Assembly: GCA_002506755.1 (NCBI GenBank)
Contig: DAYD01000001.1
Coordinates: forward strand, 7,465 to 71,464
Source: Euryarchaeota archaeon UBA462
GTDB taxonomy: Archaea > Thermoplasmatota > Poseidoniia > Poseidoniales > Thalassarchaeaceae
Length of the DNA: 64,000 nucleotides
Direction: 5' to 3'
Position numbers and translations under genes: made by a program. Of this stretch, positions 43,402-52,053 are shown in pieces. The notes under the pieces are model-generated. The model was given only the letters and a program-made list of their open reading frames with translations. It was not told the DNA's origin and made no database searches. Position 1 is the stretch's first letter. Each line of letters opens with the position of its first letter.

Positions 43402-44028
43402 ATGTCTGAGGTTATTCTTGCCTCTTCTTCGACAAGAAGAAGAATATGGATCTCTGAAATGCTTGAGGGCTATGACGTAGACCTGAGTTTCTTTGATTTA
43501 AGTGGTTCAGAGCCAGAACCTGGATACGGATCAGAGGTTCGAATACAGGTAGAGAAAAGTTGTAATTACAAAGCAATTGAAGCTTCAAAAAACATATCTG
43601 GAGAGGCGGGGGGCAACCGTATTATCTTGGTATCTGACACTCTGGTAGAAGATCCCGATGACAACCTCTATGCTCTTGGAAAACCAATAGACAGGGTAGC
43701 TGCTGCTTCCAGTTTAATCAGGCTATCCGGAAGGAGGCACTTAGTTTGGTCATCCACCGCAATCTTAGAGATTGGAAAGGGAGCATTAGAATTGGAAGGA
43801 GGGTGGAGAGCTGACGTTTTCACTGATTCTTCGATTGTCGAATTCGAAGAAATAAGTGATGGGATGCTAGATAAAATGATCAGCACTAAATCATGGAGTG
43901 GTAAGGCCGGTGGGTATGATCTTGGAGGTATTGCCGGAAGCATCGCTAAGGTAGTCCGAGGGAAAGAGGTTACAGTTCTTGGATTTTCAGGCGGCTCGAT
44001 GGATGTGCTTACCAACCGTTTGAGTTAG
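43402..44028 (+). CDS. maf: Maf-type nucleoside triphosphate pyrophosphatase
   Basis: Removes non-canonical nucleotides (dTTP/UTP-type substrates in bacteria) by pyrophosphate release. From ATG 43402 the 208-residue protein starts MSEVILASSSTRRRIWISEM, the Maf nucleotide-binding loop (S-S-S-x-R-R), and has IILVSDTLVEDPDD (the S-D-T motif), KPIDRVAAASSLIRLSGRRH and a C-terminal GGIAGSIAKVVRG. The start lies 7 bp after the protease stop and the end overlaps the convergent NifU-like gene by 4 bp. Confidence 0.9.
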   Translation: MSEVILASSSTRRRIWISEMLEGYDVDLSFFDLSGSEPEPGYGSEVRIQVEKSCNYKAIEASKNISGEAGGNRIILVSDTLVEDPDDNLYALGKPIDRVAAASSLIRLSGRRHLVWSSTAILEIGKGALELEGGWRADVFTDSSIVEFEEISDGMLDKMISTKSWSGKAGGYDLGGIAGSIAKVVRGKEVTVLGFSGGSMDVLTNRLS

Positions 44029-44579
44029 ACGAAGGTAACTCCTCCATGTTCCAAAACAAAATCTCTCTGTATATCATTAAACCATTCTAGCATAGAAGAG
44101 CTGAATTTCACCGAATATACCTGTTCGTCTATCAAAAGATCGTCTTGAATTCCCTTGAGTGTTCCTGGCGCGGCGCCACAGGAAACACATGCACCATCCA
44201 AATCAATGATCAGGGAAAGTGCCCTGTGTCCAGCATTGGTGATCTCAACCTCTGCACTGGATACAACTATCGCGCCACCATGCCCTTCCAAGGCTGCTCT
44301 GACAGGGCCGAGTCTTGCCATTAGAGCCGGGACCAAATCGGGATCGCTAGATTCGTAAAGCTCAACCAAAGATAAAGAGCAAAGTCTGGATGTCTCTTCT
44401 GGATCATTCTTTTCGGCAACTATTCTTTTTGCTTCCTTTTCCATTAAATCCTGAATTTGGGCTTTATACAGGTCTTCCAGAGCATCACTTGTTGTTTCAT
44501 CGTCGGAGGATTTCACAAATACTGGGCAGAGGTTCTCAGATTTTAGAGTGCTGAGACAATGCAGAGATTGAAAAGCCAT
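44025..44579 (-). CDS. NifU C-terminal domain-like Fe-S protein
   Basis: A 184-residue protein with the NifU/Nfu signature ACVSCGAAPGTLKGIQD (CxxC) near residue 130, preceded by a GPVRAALEGHGGAIVV segment as in Nfu proteins. Nfu domains carry assembled Fe-S clusters to targets. The N-terminal 75 residues are helical and not recognised. Its start at 44579 is 24 bp from the sufC start, so the two would share one promoter region; a later start is possible. Position next to sufCBD supports the Fe-S role. Confidence 0.85.
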   Translation of the reverse strand: MAFQSLHCLSTLKSENLCPVFVKSSDDETTSDALEDLYKAQIQDLMEKEAKRIVAEKNDPEETSRLCSLSLVELYESSDPDLVPALMARLGPVRAALEGHGGAIVVSSAEVEITNAGHRALSLIIDLDGACVSCGAAPGTLKGIQDDLLIDEQVYSVKFSSSMLEWFNDIQRDFVLEHGGVTFV

Positions 44580-44603
44580 GTTGAATGTCGTAGGTTGAAT
44601 ACA

Positions 44604-45356
44604 ATGGCCACATTACCGCTACTGAAGATTTCAAGCCTGCGAGCCGGTATCGATGATAATTCCATCTTGAAGGGGATTGACCTCGAAATCAGACCGGGCG
44701 AGATTCATGCAATAATGGGTAGGAACGGGAGTGGAAAAACCACAACTGCAAATGTGATAATGGGACATCCAGACTTTGAGGTGGAGGATGGAGAGGTACT
44801 CCTGGAAGGGAAGAGCCTGTTGGAACTAGAAGCGTGGGAGAGGGCGAGGCAGGGTGTGTTCCTGTCTTTTCAATATCCTCAATCGGTCCCCGGGCTACAA
44901 GTAGGAAATTTTCTGAGGAAATCGGTTTCGAGCATCAGAGGCGAGGATGAAGCCAAGGGAGCAGGATTCAGAGACTCGCTGAAGCAGGCCATGGAGTCTT
45001 TGGATATCCCTCGATCGTTCCTTTCGAGGTACGTCAATGACGGATTCAGTGGGGGGGAGAAAAAGCGCTTTGAGATTCTCCAGTTAATGCTCCTAAAACC
45101 AAAACTTGCCGTTCTAGACGAAACAGATAGCGGGTTGGACATAGACGGAATAAGAACCGTTGCAGAAGGGGTTAACGCAGCGATTAGGGGCACTAATTCA
45201 GGGGCATTGATTATCACCCACTACTCTAGGATACTAGAGCATGTCATGCCAGACAAAATTCACGTTCTCATGGATGGCAAAATAGTTGCCTCAGGAGGCC
45301 CAGAACTTGCTACAAAACTTGAAGAACATGGCTATGAATGGCTAAAGGAAGACTGA
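44604..45356 (+). CDS. sufC: SufC ATPase of the Fe-S scaffold
   Basis: ABC-type ATPase of the SufBCD cluster scaffold. From ATG 44604 it has 250 residues: Walker A MGRNGSGKTT, Q-loop SFQYPQSVPGL, signature GFSGGEKKRFEILQLM, Walker B LAVLDETDSGLD and the switch His ITHYSRI. The LDETDSGLD form is typical for SufC. The ATG at 44559 only extends upstream into the nifU-like start. It is 8 bp upstream of sufB in the unit sufCBD. Confidence 0.96.
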   Translation: MATLPLLKISSLRAGIDDNSILKGIDLEIRPGEIHAIMGRNGSGKTTTANVIMGHPDFEVEDGEVLLEGKSLLELEAWERARQGVFLSFQYPQSVPGLQVGNFLRKSVSSIRGEDEAKGAGFRDSLKQAMESLDIPRSFLSRYVNDGFSGGEKKRFEILQLMLLKPKLAVLDETDSGLDIDGIRTVAEGVNAAIRGTNSGALIITHYSRILEHVMPDKIHVLMDGKIVASGGPELATKLEEHGYEWLKED

Positions 45357-45364
45357 GGGATATT

Positions 45365-46777
45365 ATGGGAGATAACTTGGAAGCGAGAGAAGCAGTTGGG
45401 GATTATAAGGCCGGATGGCACGATCCAGAAAATTCTACAATTAGATTTGATTTTGGACTCTCCGAAGAAGTAGTCAGGGAAATTTCGAATCTGAAGAGTG
45501 AGCCCTCATGGATGACGGAAATGAGGGTCAAAGCTTTCAATCATTTTATTGAGAGGCCCATGCCCAAGTGGGGAAATACCCATCTACTCGAGGAAATTGA
45601 CTTCGACAAAATATGCTATTACCTAAGATCGTCTGAATCTACCGAACGAGATTGGGAAGACGTGCCGGATGACATCAGGAACACTTTCGAGAGACTTGGG
45701 ATCCCAGAAGCGGAGCAGAAGTGGCTTTCAGGGGTTACAGCGCAATATGAATCCGAGGCAGTATACCATAGTATTAGAGAGGACCTAGAAGAGCAAGGAG
45801 TAATATTTCTAGACATGGATTCGGGCCTCAGAGATTTCCCAGAAATCGTTAAGAAATGGTTTTGTTCTGTTGTACCCCTCACTGACAATAAATTCGCTGC
45901 CCTCAACACGGCAGTTTGGTCGGGAGGGTCTTTCATCTACGTGCCCAAAGGAGTTCATGTTGAAATGCCAGTCCAGGCATACTTCAGAATCAATGCGAAA
46001 AATATGGGTCAATTCGAAAGAACCCTAATTATTGCAGATGAGGGGAGCAGCATCCACTATGTCGAAGGCTGCACTGCCCCATCATATTCTACTGACTCAC
46101 TTCACTCAGCGGTAGTTGAACTGGTCGCCTTACCCGGGTCTCACATTCGTTATTCCACAATTCAGAATTGGAGTTCAAATGTATACAATCTAGTCACCAA
46201 GAGAGGAATTGCCCACGAGAATGCGAAAATAGAATGGGTTGACGGAAATATAGGGAGCAAACTCACGATGAAATATCCTGCAGTCATTCTGAAGGGGGAA
46301 GGGAGTCATGCAGAGGTTATTTCCGTCGCATATTCCGGAGATGGACAGCATCAGGATGCAGGAGCAAAAATCCACCATTTGGCCTCCAATACAACCAGTA
46401 AAATTCTATCAAAGAGCATAAGCAAGAGCGGTGGAAGAGGGTCTTACAGAGGAATGGTGACCGTTTCTCCCAAAGCTGACAACTGTAAATTGAACGTTGT
46501 TTGCGACGCCCTGATTCTGGATGAGGATAGTAGGTCCGATACATATCCCACAATGGAAGTATCCAATCCAACTGCAAGATGCGAACACGAAGCAAGTGTT
46601 TCCAAGGTCAGTGATGACCAATTGTTCTACCTTATGAGCAGAGGTCATTCCGAGGAAGAGTCGCTTGCAATGATTGTGAATGGTTTCTTCGAGCCGTTCA
46701 CAAGAGAGCTTCCCATGGAGTATGCTGTTGAGCTGAACCAGCTTATGGCATTGGAGATGGAAGGAAGCATCGGCTGA
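45365..46777 (+). CDS. sufB: SufB Fe-S scaffold protein
   Basis: Scaffold subunit on which the nascent Fe-S cluster is built with SufC and SufD. From ATG 45365 it has 470 residues. Visible are FDFGLSEEVVREISNLKSE, WMTEMRVKAFNHF, a beta-helix core with NTAVWSGGSFIYVPKGVHVE, the cysteine-containing YVEGCTAPSYSTDSLHSAV, and NPTARCEHEASVSKVSDDQLFYLMSRG near the end. It follows sufC by 8 bp; its stop overlaps the GAGGTGAT ribosome-binding site of sufD. Confidence 0.96.
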   Translation: MGDNLEAREAVGDYKAGWHDPENSTIRFDFGLSEEVVREISNLKSEPSWMTEMRVKAFNHFIERPMPKWGNTHLLEEIDFDKICYYLRSSESTERDWEDVPDDIRNTFERLGIPEAEQKWLSGVTAQYESEAVYHSIREDLEEQGVIFLDMDSGLRDFPEIVKKWFCSVVPLTDNKFAALNTAVWSGGSFIYVPKGVHVEMPVQAYFRINAKNMGQFERTLIIADEGSSIHYVEGCTAPSYSTDSLHSAVVELVALPGSHIRYSTIQNWSSNVYNLVTKRGIAHENAKIEWVDGNIGSKLTMKYPAVILKGEGSHAEVISVAYSGDGQHQDAGAKIHHLASNTTSKILSKSISKSGGRGSYRGMVTVSPKADNCKLNVVCDALILDEDSRSDTYPTMEVSNPTARCEHEASVSKVSDDQLFYLMSRGHSEEESLAMIVNGFFEPFTRELPMEYAVELNQLMALEMEGSIG

Positions 46778-46786
46778 GGTGATATT

Positions 46787-47890
46787 TTGGACTCTGCTTC
46801 CAAGTACCTCGATCTGGGCGAGCCCAGCAGATCCAGCCACCTATGGAAATATACTCCTTGGAAGAGAGTCCATCCCTCTGGCAATATAGGAGAAATTCCA
46901 AAACTAAGTAAACCGAAACTAAGCTTGTCCCTTCTTGACGGGGATGATGCTCCCGATGGAATTACTCTCATTGAAGGTGGGAAAAACGAAGTTGACTTAC
47001 CAGATACTGATGAAATCACTCACTCATTTCTGGAGGCGATCTCGGAGAATTCAAAGTGGACATTAAAGGTCGATAAGGGATTTCATTCCGAAAATCCGGT
47101 AGTTTTGGAGATTGAAGCTGGGGATGAGGCATCTTCCTGCCATATTTCCTTAGACATAGGGGAGTCTGCTGAGATCGAGATTGTGACAAAAGTGACGGGT
47201 GGAAAGGACTGGTTCGGGCTTCTTAGAACGGGAGAAGTAGGAAGTGGGGCCATTCTAAACGATGTCCTAATTGGGTTAATGGAAAGAGGCACCATGCTTA
47301 GGACAGACTCAATTTCCGTTGGAAGAGATGCCCATGTAAGGGCAGGCACTGTCTCTTCTGGTTCTGAGAAAACTAAGTCCGATGTTCGATTCAGAATGGG
47401 CCAAATTGGGGGAAGCGTGAGGGTTCTTGGTTCGATACTTTCGACGGAATCTATGCATTTGGACCACCATATAGAGATACATCATGACTCCCCTCAGACC
47501 TTCAGCAGGTTATCATGGCATTCGGCTTGTGGAGGGGATAGCAGAACAGTGGGGACTGGGATGCTCAGGGTAAGTGATGGATCAAAGGGGGCTGATGCAG
47601 CTCAAATTTTCCATAATCTATTACTCTCGGAAAAGGCGGAAGCGGATTCAATCCCAGAGCTGGAAGTAATGGAACATGACGTAGTGGGGTGCGGGCATGG
47701 GACTGCTAATGGACCAATCGATGAGCAACAGATGTTCTATCTCGAGGCAAGGGGTTTGAACAAGCAGGAGGCGAAAAGGACCCTTATCGCGGCATTTCTA
47801 AACTCAACTCTATCGGAAATGGGGAGTGAACGGCTACACGAGTGGTTGGTTTCGGAACTTACTAAAAAGTTAGAAACATTAGAGTCTTAA
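46787..47890 (+). CDS. sufD: SufD Fe-S scaffold protein
   Basis: Partner of SufB in the SufB2C2/SufBC2D scaffold. The 367 residues show a shorter beta-helix and the conserved end TANGPIDEQQMFYLEARGLN, with the SufBD C-terminal KEAKRTLIAAFLN-like helix. The His in EVMEHDVVGCGHGTANG lies where SufD contributes a cluster ligand. The start is TTG 46787, 4 nt after the good Shine-Dalgarno GAGGTGAT. It ends the sufCBD unit; sufS and sufE are at 1.4-3.1 kb. Confidence 0.93.
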   Translation: MDSASKYLDLGEPSRSSHLWKYTPWKRVHPSGNIGEIPKLSKPKLSLSLLDGDDAPDGITLIEGGKNEVDLPDTDEITHSFLEAISENSKWTLKVDKGFHSENPVVLEIEAGDEASSCHISLDIGESAEIEIVTKVTGGKDWFGLLRTGEVGSGAILNDVLIGLMERGTMLRTDSISVGRDAHVRAGTVSSGSEKTKSDVRFRMGQIGGSVRVLGSILSTESMHLDHHIEIHHDSPQTFSRLSWHSACGGDSRTVGTGMLRVSDGSKGADAAQIFHNLLLSEKAEADSIPELEVMEHDVVGCGHGTANGPIDEQQMFYLEARGLNKQEAKRTLIAAFLNSTLSEMGSERLHEWLVSELTKKLETLES

Positions 47891-47929
47891 CTTGGAAAAT
47901 GATTTGGGCCTAATTAATATCGGAGAGGC

Positions 47930-48070
47930 ATGGATACAGACCACTGCGAGGATATTTTCTGCCAATGCGGTTTCAGAGGAAGAGCGATTCCCATGCGCCA
48001 ACATATGGAATGCCCATCCTGTCGAAGAGTAATCGAAGCTTGTTGTGAGGGAGTTCCTGAATACGCCTGA
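47930..48070 (+). CDS. 46-residue cysteine-rich zinc-ribbon protein
   Basis: A very short gene downstream of sufD on the same strand, with GAGAGG just before its ATG. The product, MDTDHCEDIFCQCGFRGRA, then MRQHMECPSCRRVIEACCEG and a short end, contains seven cysteines and two histidines, including CQC and CPSC pairs that would form a zinc ribbon or bind a cluster. I recognise no family. Its position 39 bp behind sufCBD makes an Fe-S-related role conceivable; that is inference. Confidence 0.6.
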   Translation: MDTDHCEDIFCQCGFRGRAIPMRQHMECPSCRRVIEACCEGVPEYA

Positions 48071-48130
48071 GGAATTCATTGAACATGGTTTGGTGAAGTC
48101 TATGTACAACCGCATTTTAGCTTACCACAT

Positions 48131-48874
48131 ATGCAGAAAAATGGGCTCAATGATAGGGGTCATGAATTAAAAATCTCTATGATTCTAGGCGGATTCACTG
48201 CAGGGTACCTCATTCTATGCTTTTTAGCACCTTTGTCCTTGCCCACAGGATCGGTTCCCGAACTCTCAGGTAGGGCGAATGCCATCGATTATGCGTTCGA
48301 AGATAGCTGGGGGAATGGAGAGAATGGAGAGGGGTCGGACATTGGCCATGACCAATCAAAACATGGAGGAGCATTTGCATGGAGTGAACTCAATCCACTT
48401 TGGGCATTTACCTACGCCTTCGGAGATCTGAATTGTCATCAGAAGCATGAGCGTTCATGGGAGATAAATGGCAACCAGATGCCAGTTTGCACACGAGATA
48501 TTGGAATATTCACGGGTTTTTCAATAGGTTGCTTGATCTTTGGACTTAGAGGATTCAACAGGTGGACCATCAGAGATACCTTCCTTTCAGTTTTCTCAGA
48601 TTCGAGGATTCAAGGAGTATATGAAAGGGATTTGAGGATAATTGTAATGATTGTAATTTTGGGAATAGGAGTAATGCCTATGGCGATAGATGGTTTCACC
48701 CAGCTCCTTGTTGACTCATATGAGTCTAACAATCCATTGAGGATTGCTACGGGTTTTTTTTCAGGACTGGTGGCTGGATGGTGGTTCTGTTCGGCTTTCA
48801 CGGCTAGGCCCAAATTCTTCAAAGGGATGGAGGCCGTTTTACTTCCAGCAAATTCCAGATTGGTATCCAAGTGA
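48131..48874 (+). CDS. DUF2085-like polytopic membrane protein
   Basis: A 247-residue membrane protein with the DUF2085 marks: FGDLNCHQKHERSW (Cys-His-Gln), MPVCTRDIGIFTGFSIGC (Cys, Arg, Gly-Ile), AIDGFTQLLVDSYESNNPLR (Asp-Gly-x-x-Gln) and IATGFFSGLVAG. Four to five hydrophobic segments surround these. DUF2085 proteins are uncharacterised; the conserved Cys, His and Asp suggest metal binding or catalysis at the membrane face. It stands on the plus strand 60 bp after the 46-residue zinc ribbon and ends 1 bp from convergent tmk. Confidence 0.78.
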   Translation: MQKNGLNDRGHELKISMILGGFTAGYLILCFLAPLSLPTGSVPELSGRANAIDYAFEDSWGNGENGEGSDIGHDQSKHGGAFAWSELNPLWAFTYAFGDLNCHQKHERSWEINGNQMPVCTRDIGIFTGFSIGCLIFGLRGFNRWTIRDTFLSVFSDSRIQGVYERDLRIIVMIVILGIGVMPMAIDGFTQLLVDSYESNNPLRIATGFFSGLVAGWWFCSAFTARPKFFKGMEAVLLPANSRLVSK

Positions 48875-48875
48875 G

Positions 48876-50222
48876 TTATTTCCCCAACCACCAATCCACA
48901 AGCGAATCGAAGTTCTCTGGTTTGTTCTTCAAACTAGATCCACTACCAAGTATAGAAATTCGGGAAATTGTCTGTCGCATTTCATTTTCATATTTACCTG
49001 ATTTGACTATTTGGCCCATAGAAAATCGCAAATGGGTTGTCTGATTTTTAATTTGCCAACTCCGAATTGCTTTACGAAGCGGCCAAATTGCTAGGGCCAG
49101 TCTCCCGTACGCAAGGTATGGTTCCTTTAGCTGAGATTTCGGTGCTTCTCTTCCAACTAATGTCTTTCTTTGTGAGATCCAACCCAGATCTTTCAGAAAA
49201 CTGACTATTCTCTGAGTGTGCCTCATGGATACGCATCTAACTGGGCCCATTGCAGATCTTAGCTCGGATATATCGGCCGAGTTACTTAGTGACATAGTGC
49301 CACAAACAGAAGACATGGCGTGGTTCAATATGTTCTTAGGCATAAAATCATATTTTTTTGGATTGGTCTTCTTTATTGAAGAAAGTAAGCTCTGGTGATT
49401 CATTTGGGCTGATTTCAAGACCTTCCATGGAGAGTCGCCGGCTAGCCAATCATCCTTGCTTCTAGCAGGTTCAATTCCTAGTCCAGAAAGGGCCTTTTGA
49501 CCTTTAGATTTTGCAATTATTGATTTGATTTGATGCTGATCGACAAGCTCCCCATCAACATTGATTGGATCCGGCCTCCCATGCATGAATGAACGAACTC
49601 CCTCCTTCAAGAGACTCGTAAACTGGTCAAGAGAGCCTTCGTTTTTGATCGGACCTAATATTGCCCCCATATCAAATGGAGTGGGCATTTCCACTCTTCC
49701 AGAAAGAAGGTCATGATACCCTTTCCTGATTCTGATTTGAAAGTCACTTGTTTCAAAGTACTCTTCCTTGTTGGATAATCCTCTTAAAGTCTCATTCCTT
49801 ATTCTGTTTAATGCGATCTTAGGATCGCAATCCACCCAAATACAAAGATCGGGGATAATTGCCGCAGAGTTCATGTGAGCGACCTTATCTATCCCTATTC
49901 TGCCAACCATGCCCTGGTAAACAAGAGAAGAGTGGATGTTTCTCTCGCAAACTATTGCCTTACCTTCTTGCAGCCTAGGTAGAATCCACCCATGGGAATG
50001 ATCTAGCCTGTCTGCTGCAAATAGCCCGGCCTCTTCTTCGGGACTCACGGATTTCTTCCTTACCGAGTCAATAGCCAGCCTCCCTAATGGGTGGCTCCTT
50101 CTTGGCTCTCCAGTAGACTCAACTGCTGGAAACGAAAACTCGGACTCAAGAATCTCAGAAATTATCTTTGTTGCTAGACCCTTGCCACTCCCGTCCCCGC
50201 CTTCTACTGTGAAAAGGAACAT
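48876..50222 (-). CDS. tmk: Thymidylate kinase with large C-terminal extension
   Basis: From ATG 50222 the protein has 448 residues, twice the usual thymidylate kinase. Residues 1-205 match Tmk: LFTVEGGDGSGKGLATKI (P-loop, but Gly replaces the usual Ser/Thr after Lys), ESTGEPRRSHPLG, FAADRLDHSHGWILPRL, VCERNIHSSLVYQG. The kinase phosphorylates dTMP. Residues 205-448 are extra; about 345-400 (MRHTQRIVSFLKDLGWISQR) look like a winged helix. The longer frame from 50297 has no support. It follows the carboxypeptidase-regulatory-like gene after about 80 bp. Confidence 0.85.
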   Translation of the reverse strand: MFLFTVEGGDGSGKGLATKIISEILESEFSFPAVESTGEPRRSHPLGRLAIDSVRKKSVSPEEEAGLFAADRLDHSHGWILPRLQEGKAIVCERNIHSSLVYQGMVGRIGIDKVAHMNSAAIIPDLCIWVDCDPKIALNRIRNETLRGLSNKEEYFETSDFQIRIRKGYHDLLSGRVEMPTPFDMGAILGPIKNEGSLDQFTSLLKEGVRSFMHGRPDPINVDGELVDQHQIKSIIAKSKGQKALSGLGIEPARSKDDWLAGDSPWKVLKSAQMNHQSLLSSIKKTNPKKYDFMPKNILNHAMSSVCGTMSLSNSADISELRSAMGPVRCVSMRHTQRIVSFLKDLGWISQRKTLVGREAPKSQLKEPYLAYGRLALAIWPLRKAIRSWQIKNQTTHLRFSMGQIVKSGKYENEMRQTISRISILGSGSSLKNKPENFDSLVDWWLGK

Positions 50223-50303
50223 AGTGCGGCCCCGAATAGTCAATGGTCTTCGTAAGATATTATATTGATACTGGTCAAATGAGACAAAATGCAACACAGT
50301 GTG

Positions 50304-51041
50304 TCAGGAATTTTCACTGGAAAATTGGTCCTTGCAAAGTGTCACTAAACCCATTCCCACCAGTATTAGGAGGGGACCAATGAAGATCATCCCTCTGCTC
50401 CAGAGACCTAGAAAACCAAGCCACCAAGATCTTCTGTAGCTATCTCCACGGTATGCCTCGACTCCACCATAAACGCCTGCTAAGCCAACAATCACAGTGA
50501 GAACTGCGATTGCCGTGGCGATTGAAACTGATTCGGCAAGGAAGCTTTCCCCACTCAAATCGACTTGTTGTTCCCCTTCTCCTGGTGAAATGGTAATCGC
50601 TAGATCTGCATTATCTCCCGGGACAAAGATCACCACCATTGTGATATTACCAGGGTGTGTAAATTCTAGGATCGAGGTTTTTCTAATTACGCTATCGAAT
50701 GAGAATCGTCCATTAGAATCGGAAGTGGTCTCTCTTCCAGTCGTTGCACCTTCTTCTGAAAGGAGTCTAATTTTGACCCCCTCTACGGGATCGCCACCAG
50801 AGCTATTTCCTTCCAGTGAGGAAATTGTTATCCCGTTAACGTCAGAATATCTCTCTGAAAAATCGAGACTGCCGGAAAGAATTTCATCAGGAGTACCAGA
50901 AATCTGCAAAATGCCAAATTGGACGCCCAACAGGCTACCGATAATGATTATAATTGCCCCTGCGACCCTTGTTGAGCGTTCTTCAGACATATCCTCCATG
51001 AAGTATTCGAAATCGATACTCCCCGAAGTATCCTCTTCCAT
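50304..51041 (-). CDS. Membrane protein with a carboxypeptidase-regulatory-like domain
   Basis: A 245-residue protein: cytoplasmic acidic N-terminus, membrane helix (GAIIIIIGSLLGVQFGILQ, residues 27-46), an outside domain that looks like a CarboxypepD-regulatory (beta-sandwich) fold with DPVEGVKIRLLSEEGAT and TSDSNGRFSFDSVIRK, then two or three membrane helices (SIATAIAVLTVIVGLAGVYG; GMIFIGPLLILVGMGLVTL). Function is unknown. It is 8 bp downstream of the glutaminyl-cyclase-like gene and probably co-expressed with it. Confidence 0.68.
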   Translation of the reverse strand: MEEDTSGSIDFEYFMEDMSEERSTRVAGAIIIIIGSLLGVQFGILQISGTPDEILSGSLDFSERYSDVNGITISSLEGNSSGGDPVEGVKIRLLSEEGATTGRETTSDSNGRFSFDSVIRKTSILEFTHPGNITMVVIFVPGDNADLAITISPGEGEQQVDLSGESFLAESVSIATAIAVLTVIVGLAGVYGGVEAYRGDSYRRSWWLGFLGLWSRGMIFIGPLLILVGMGLVTLCKDQFSSENS

Positions 51042-51049
51042 ATTGTGTC

Positions 51050-51997
51050 CTATTGATGGTGGTCCTTGAAGTTGGGCTTTTTTAGTCCTAGATTTGTCCT
51101 AAATTTTAGATAAAGGATGATGATGCATGTAAAGATAGAAAATAAAGCTAAGAATATTCCATTTGTGGACTCGGGGTCATTTTTCTCAATGCTTGCTTCT
51201 GGAATGAAATCTACTAGGTACATCTCAGTCCAATTCTTACCAGTTATCCAGAATCCTCCTGAGGATTTGTCAAATGCAATTCCATTCAAGACTTCGTTTC
51301 TGTTGTTGCCTTGGTCTTGAGAAATTAACGATAATGTGGCGGAAAAAACTACTTCCCCCGAGCTAGAGTTGATTGCCACTATATTGTCCTGCATCCATAC
51401 ATTGGCATAAACCATATCGCCAACACACTCAAGCTCATTCAGATTTACAATTTCCACACCATCCAAAACTACACGAATAGTGTAATCTACTTCAAAGGAG
51501 TATGGATCTCTGAAAATTAAATCTGAGGACCCATTTGTCATAACGAGATGGTTTCCGTTGAAGCATAATCCCCAACCTTCGCCCTGATAACTATAATTTC
51601 CAATTACCTGGAAATCATTCAAATCTACCTCAAATGCGATCTGCTCCCTCCAAGTTAGCATAATTACTGAACCCTCTCTAACTGTGATACCCTCTGAAAA
51701 TATGGATTCGTTGAATATAATTTGCCTAATGACCTCCCCAGTCACGATATCGGTCTCACTAAGCCTTGATTTGCCATAGAGTCCAGAGCTTTCTAGCATA
51801 TTTCCATCAAACATTTCAAGACCCTGAGTAAACGATGTCTCATTATGTGGCGCTACTTCTAGCACATCTATGGTGAAATTGCGACCTTCGCTCGATGTCT
51901 CTGCATAAATTTGCGAATGAGGGAGAAATATTAGAATCAGGGAAATGAGGGAAAGATAAGCAAGTTTGTTCCCCCTCATGTACGAACGATGCTCCAT
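51050..51997 (-). CDS. Glutaminyl-peptide cyclotransferase-like membrane-anchored protein
   Basis: A 315-residue exported protein. The signal peptide (MRGNKLAYLSLISLILIFLP then HSQIYA) is followed by a beta-propeller of the plant-type glutaminyl cyclase family (PF05096): FTQGLEMFDGNMLESSGLYG, EGITVREGSVIMLTWRE, GEGWGLCFNGNHLVMTNGSS, LNELECVGDMVYANVWMQD, LNGIAFDKSSGGFWITGKNW. A C-terminal helix (NGIFLALFSIFTCIIILYL) anchors it. The enzyme would turn N-terminal Gln into pyroglutamate on exported proteins. ATG 51997 or 51979 are likely starts; longer frames run into the divergent peptidase gene. Confidence 0.8.
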   Translation of the reverse strand: MEHRSYMRGNKLAYLSLISLILIFLPHSQIYAETSSEGRNFTIDVLEVAPHNETSFTQGLEMFDGNMLESSGLYGKSRLSETDIVTGEVIRQIIFNESIFSEGITVREGSVIMLTWREQIAFEVDLNDFQVIGNYSYQGEGWGLCFNGNHLVMTNGSSDLIFRDPYSFEVDYTIRVVLDGVEIVNLNELECVGDMVYANVWMQDNIVAINSSSGEVVFSATLSLISQDQGNNRNEVLNGIAFDKSSGGFWITGKNWTEMYLVDFIPEASIEKNDPESTNGIFLALFSIFTCIIILYLKFRTNLGLKKPNFKDHHQ

Positions 51998-52053
51998 CGG
52001 TGTTAAAATACGTCTGCGAATAAGTTCAAAATAATGGTCAAAGAGGTTGTTTA

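Noticed and set aside
44559..44604. Upstream ATG giving a 15-residue longer SufC
   Set aside because: It would overlap the nifU-like start on the other strand, and the added residues have no counterpart in SufC proteins.
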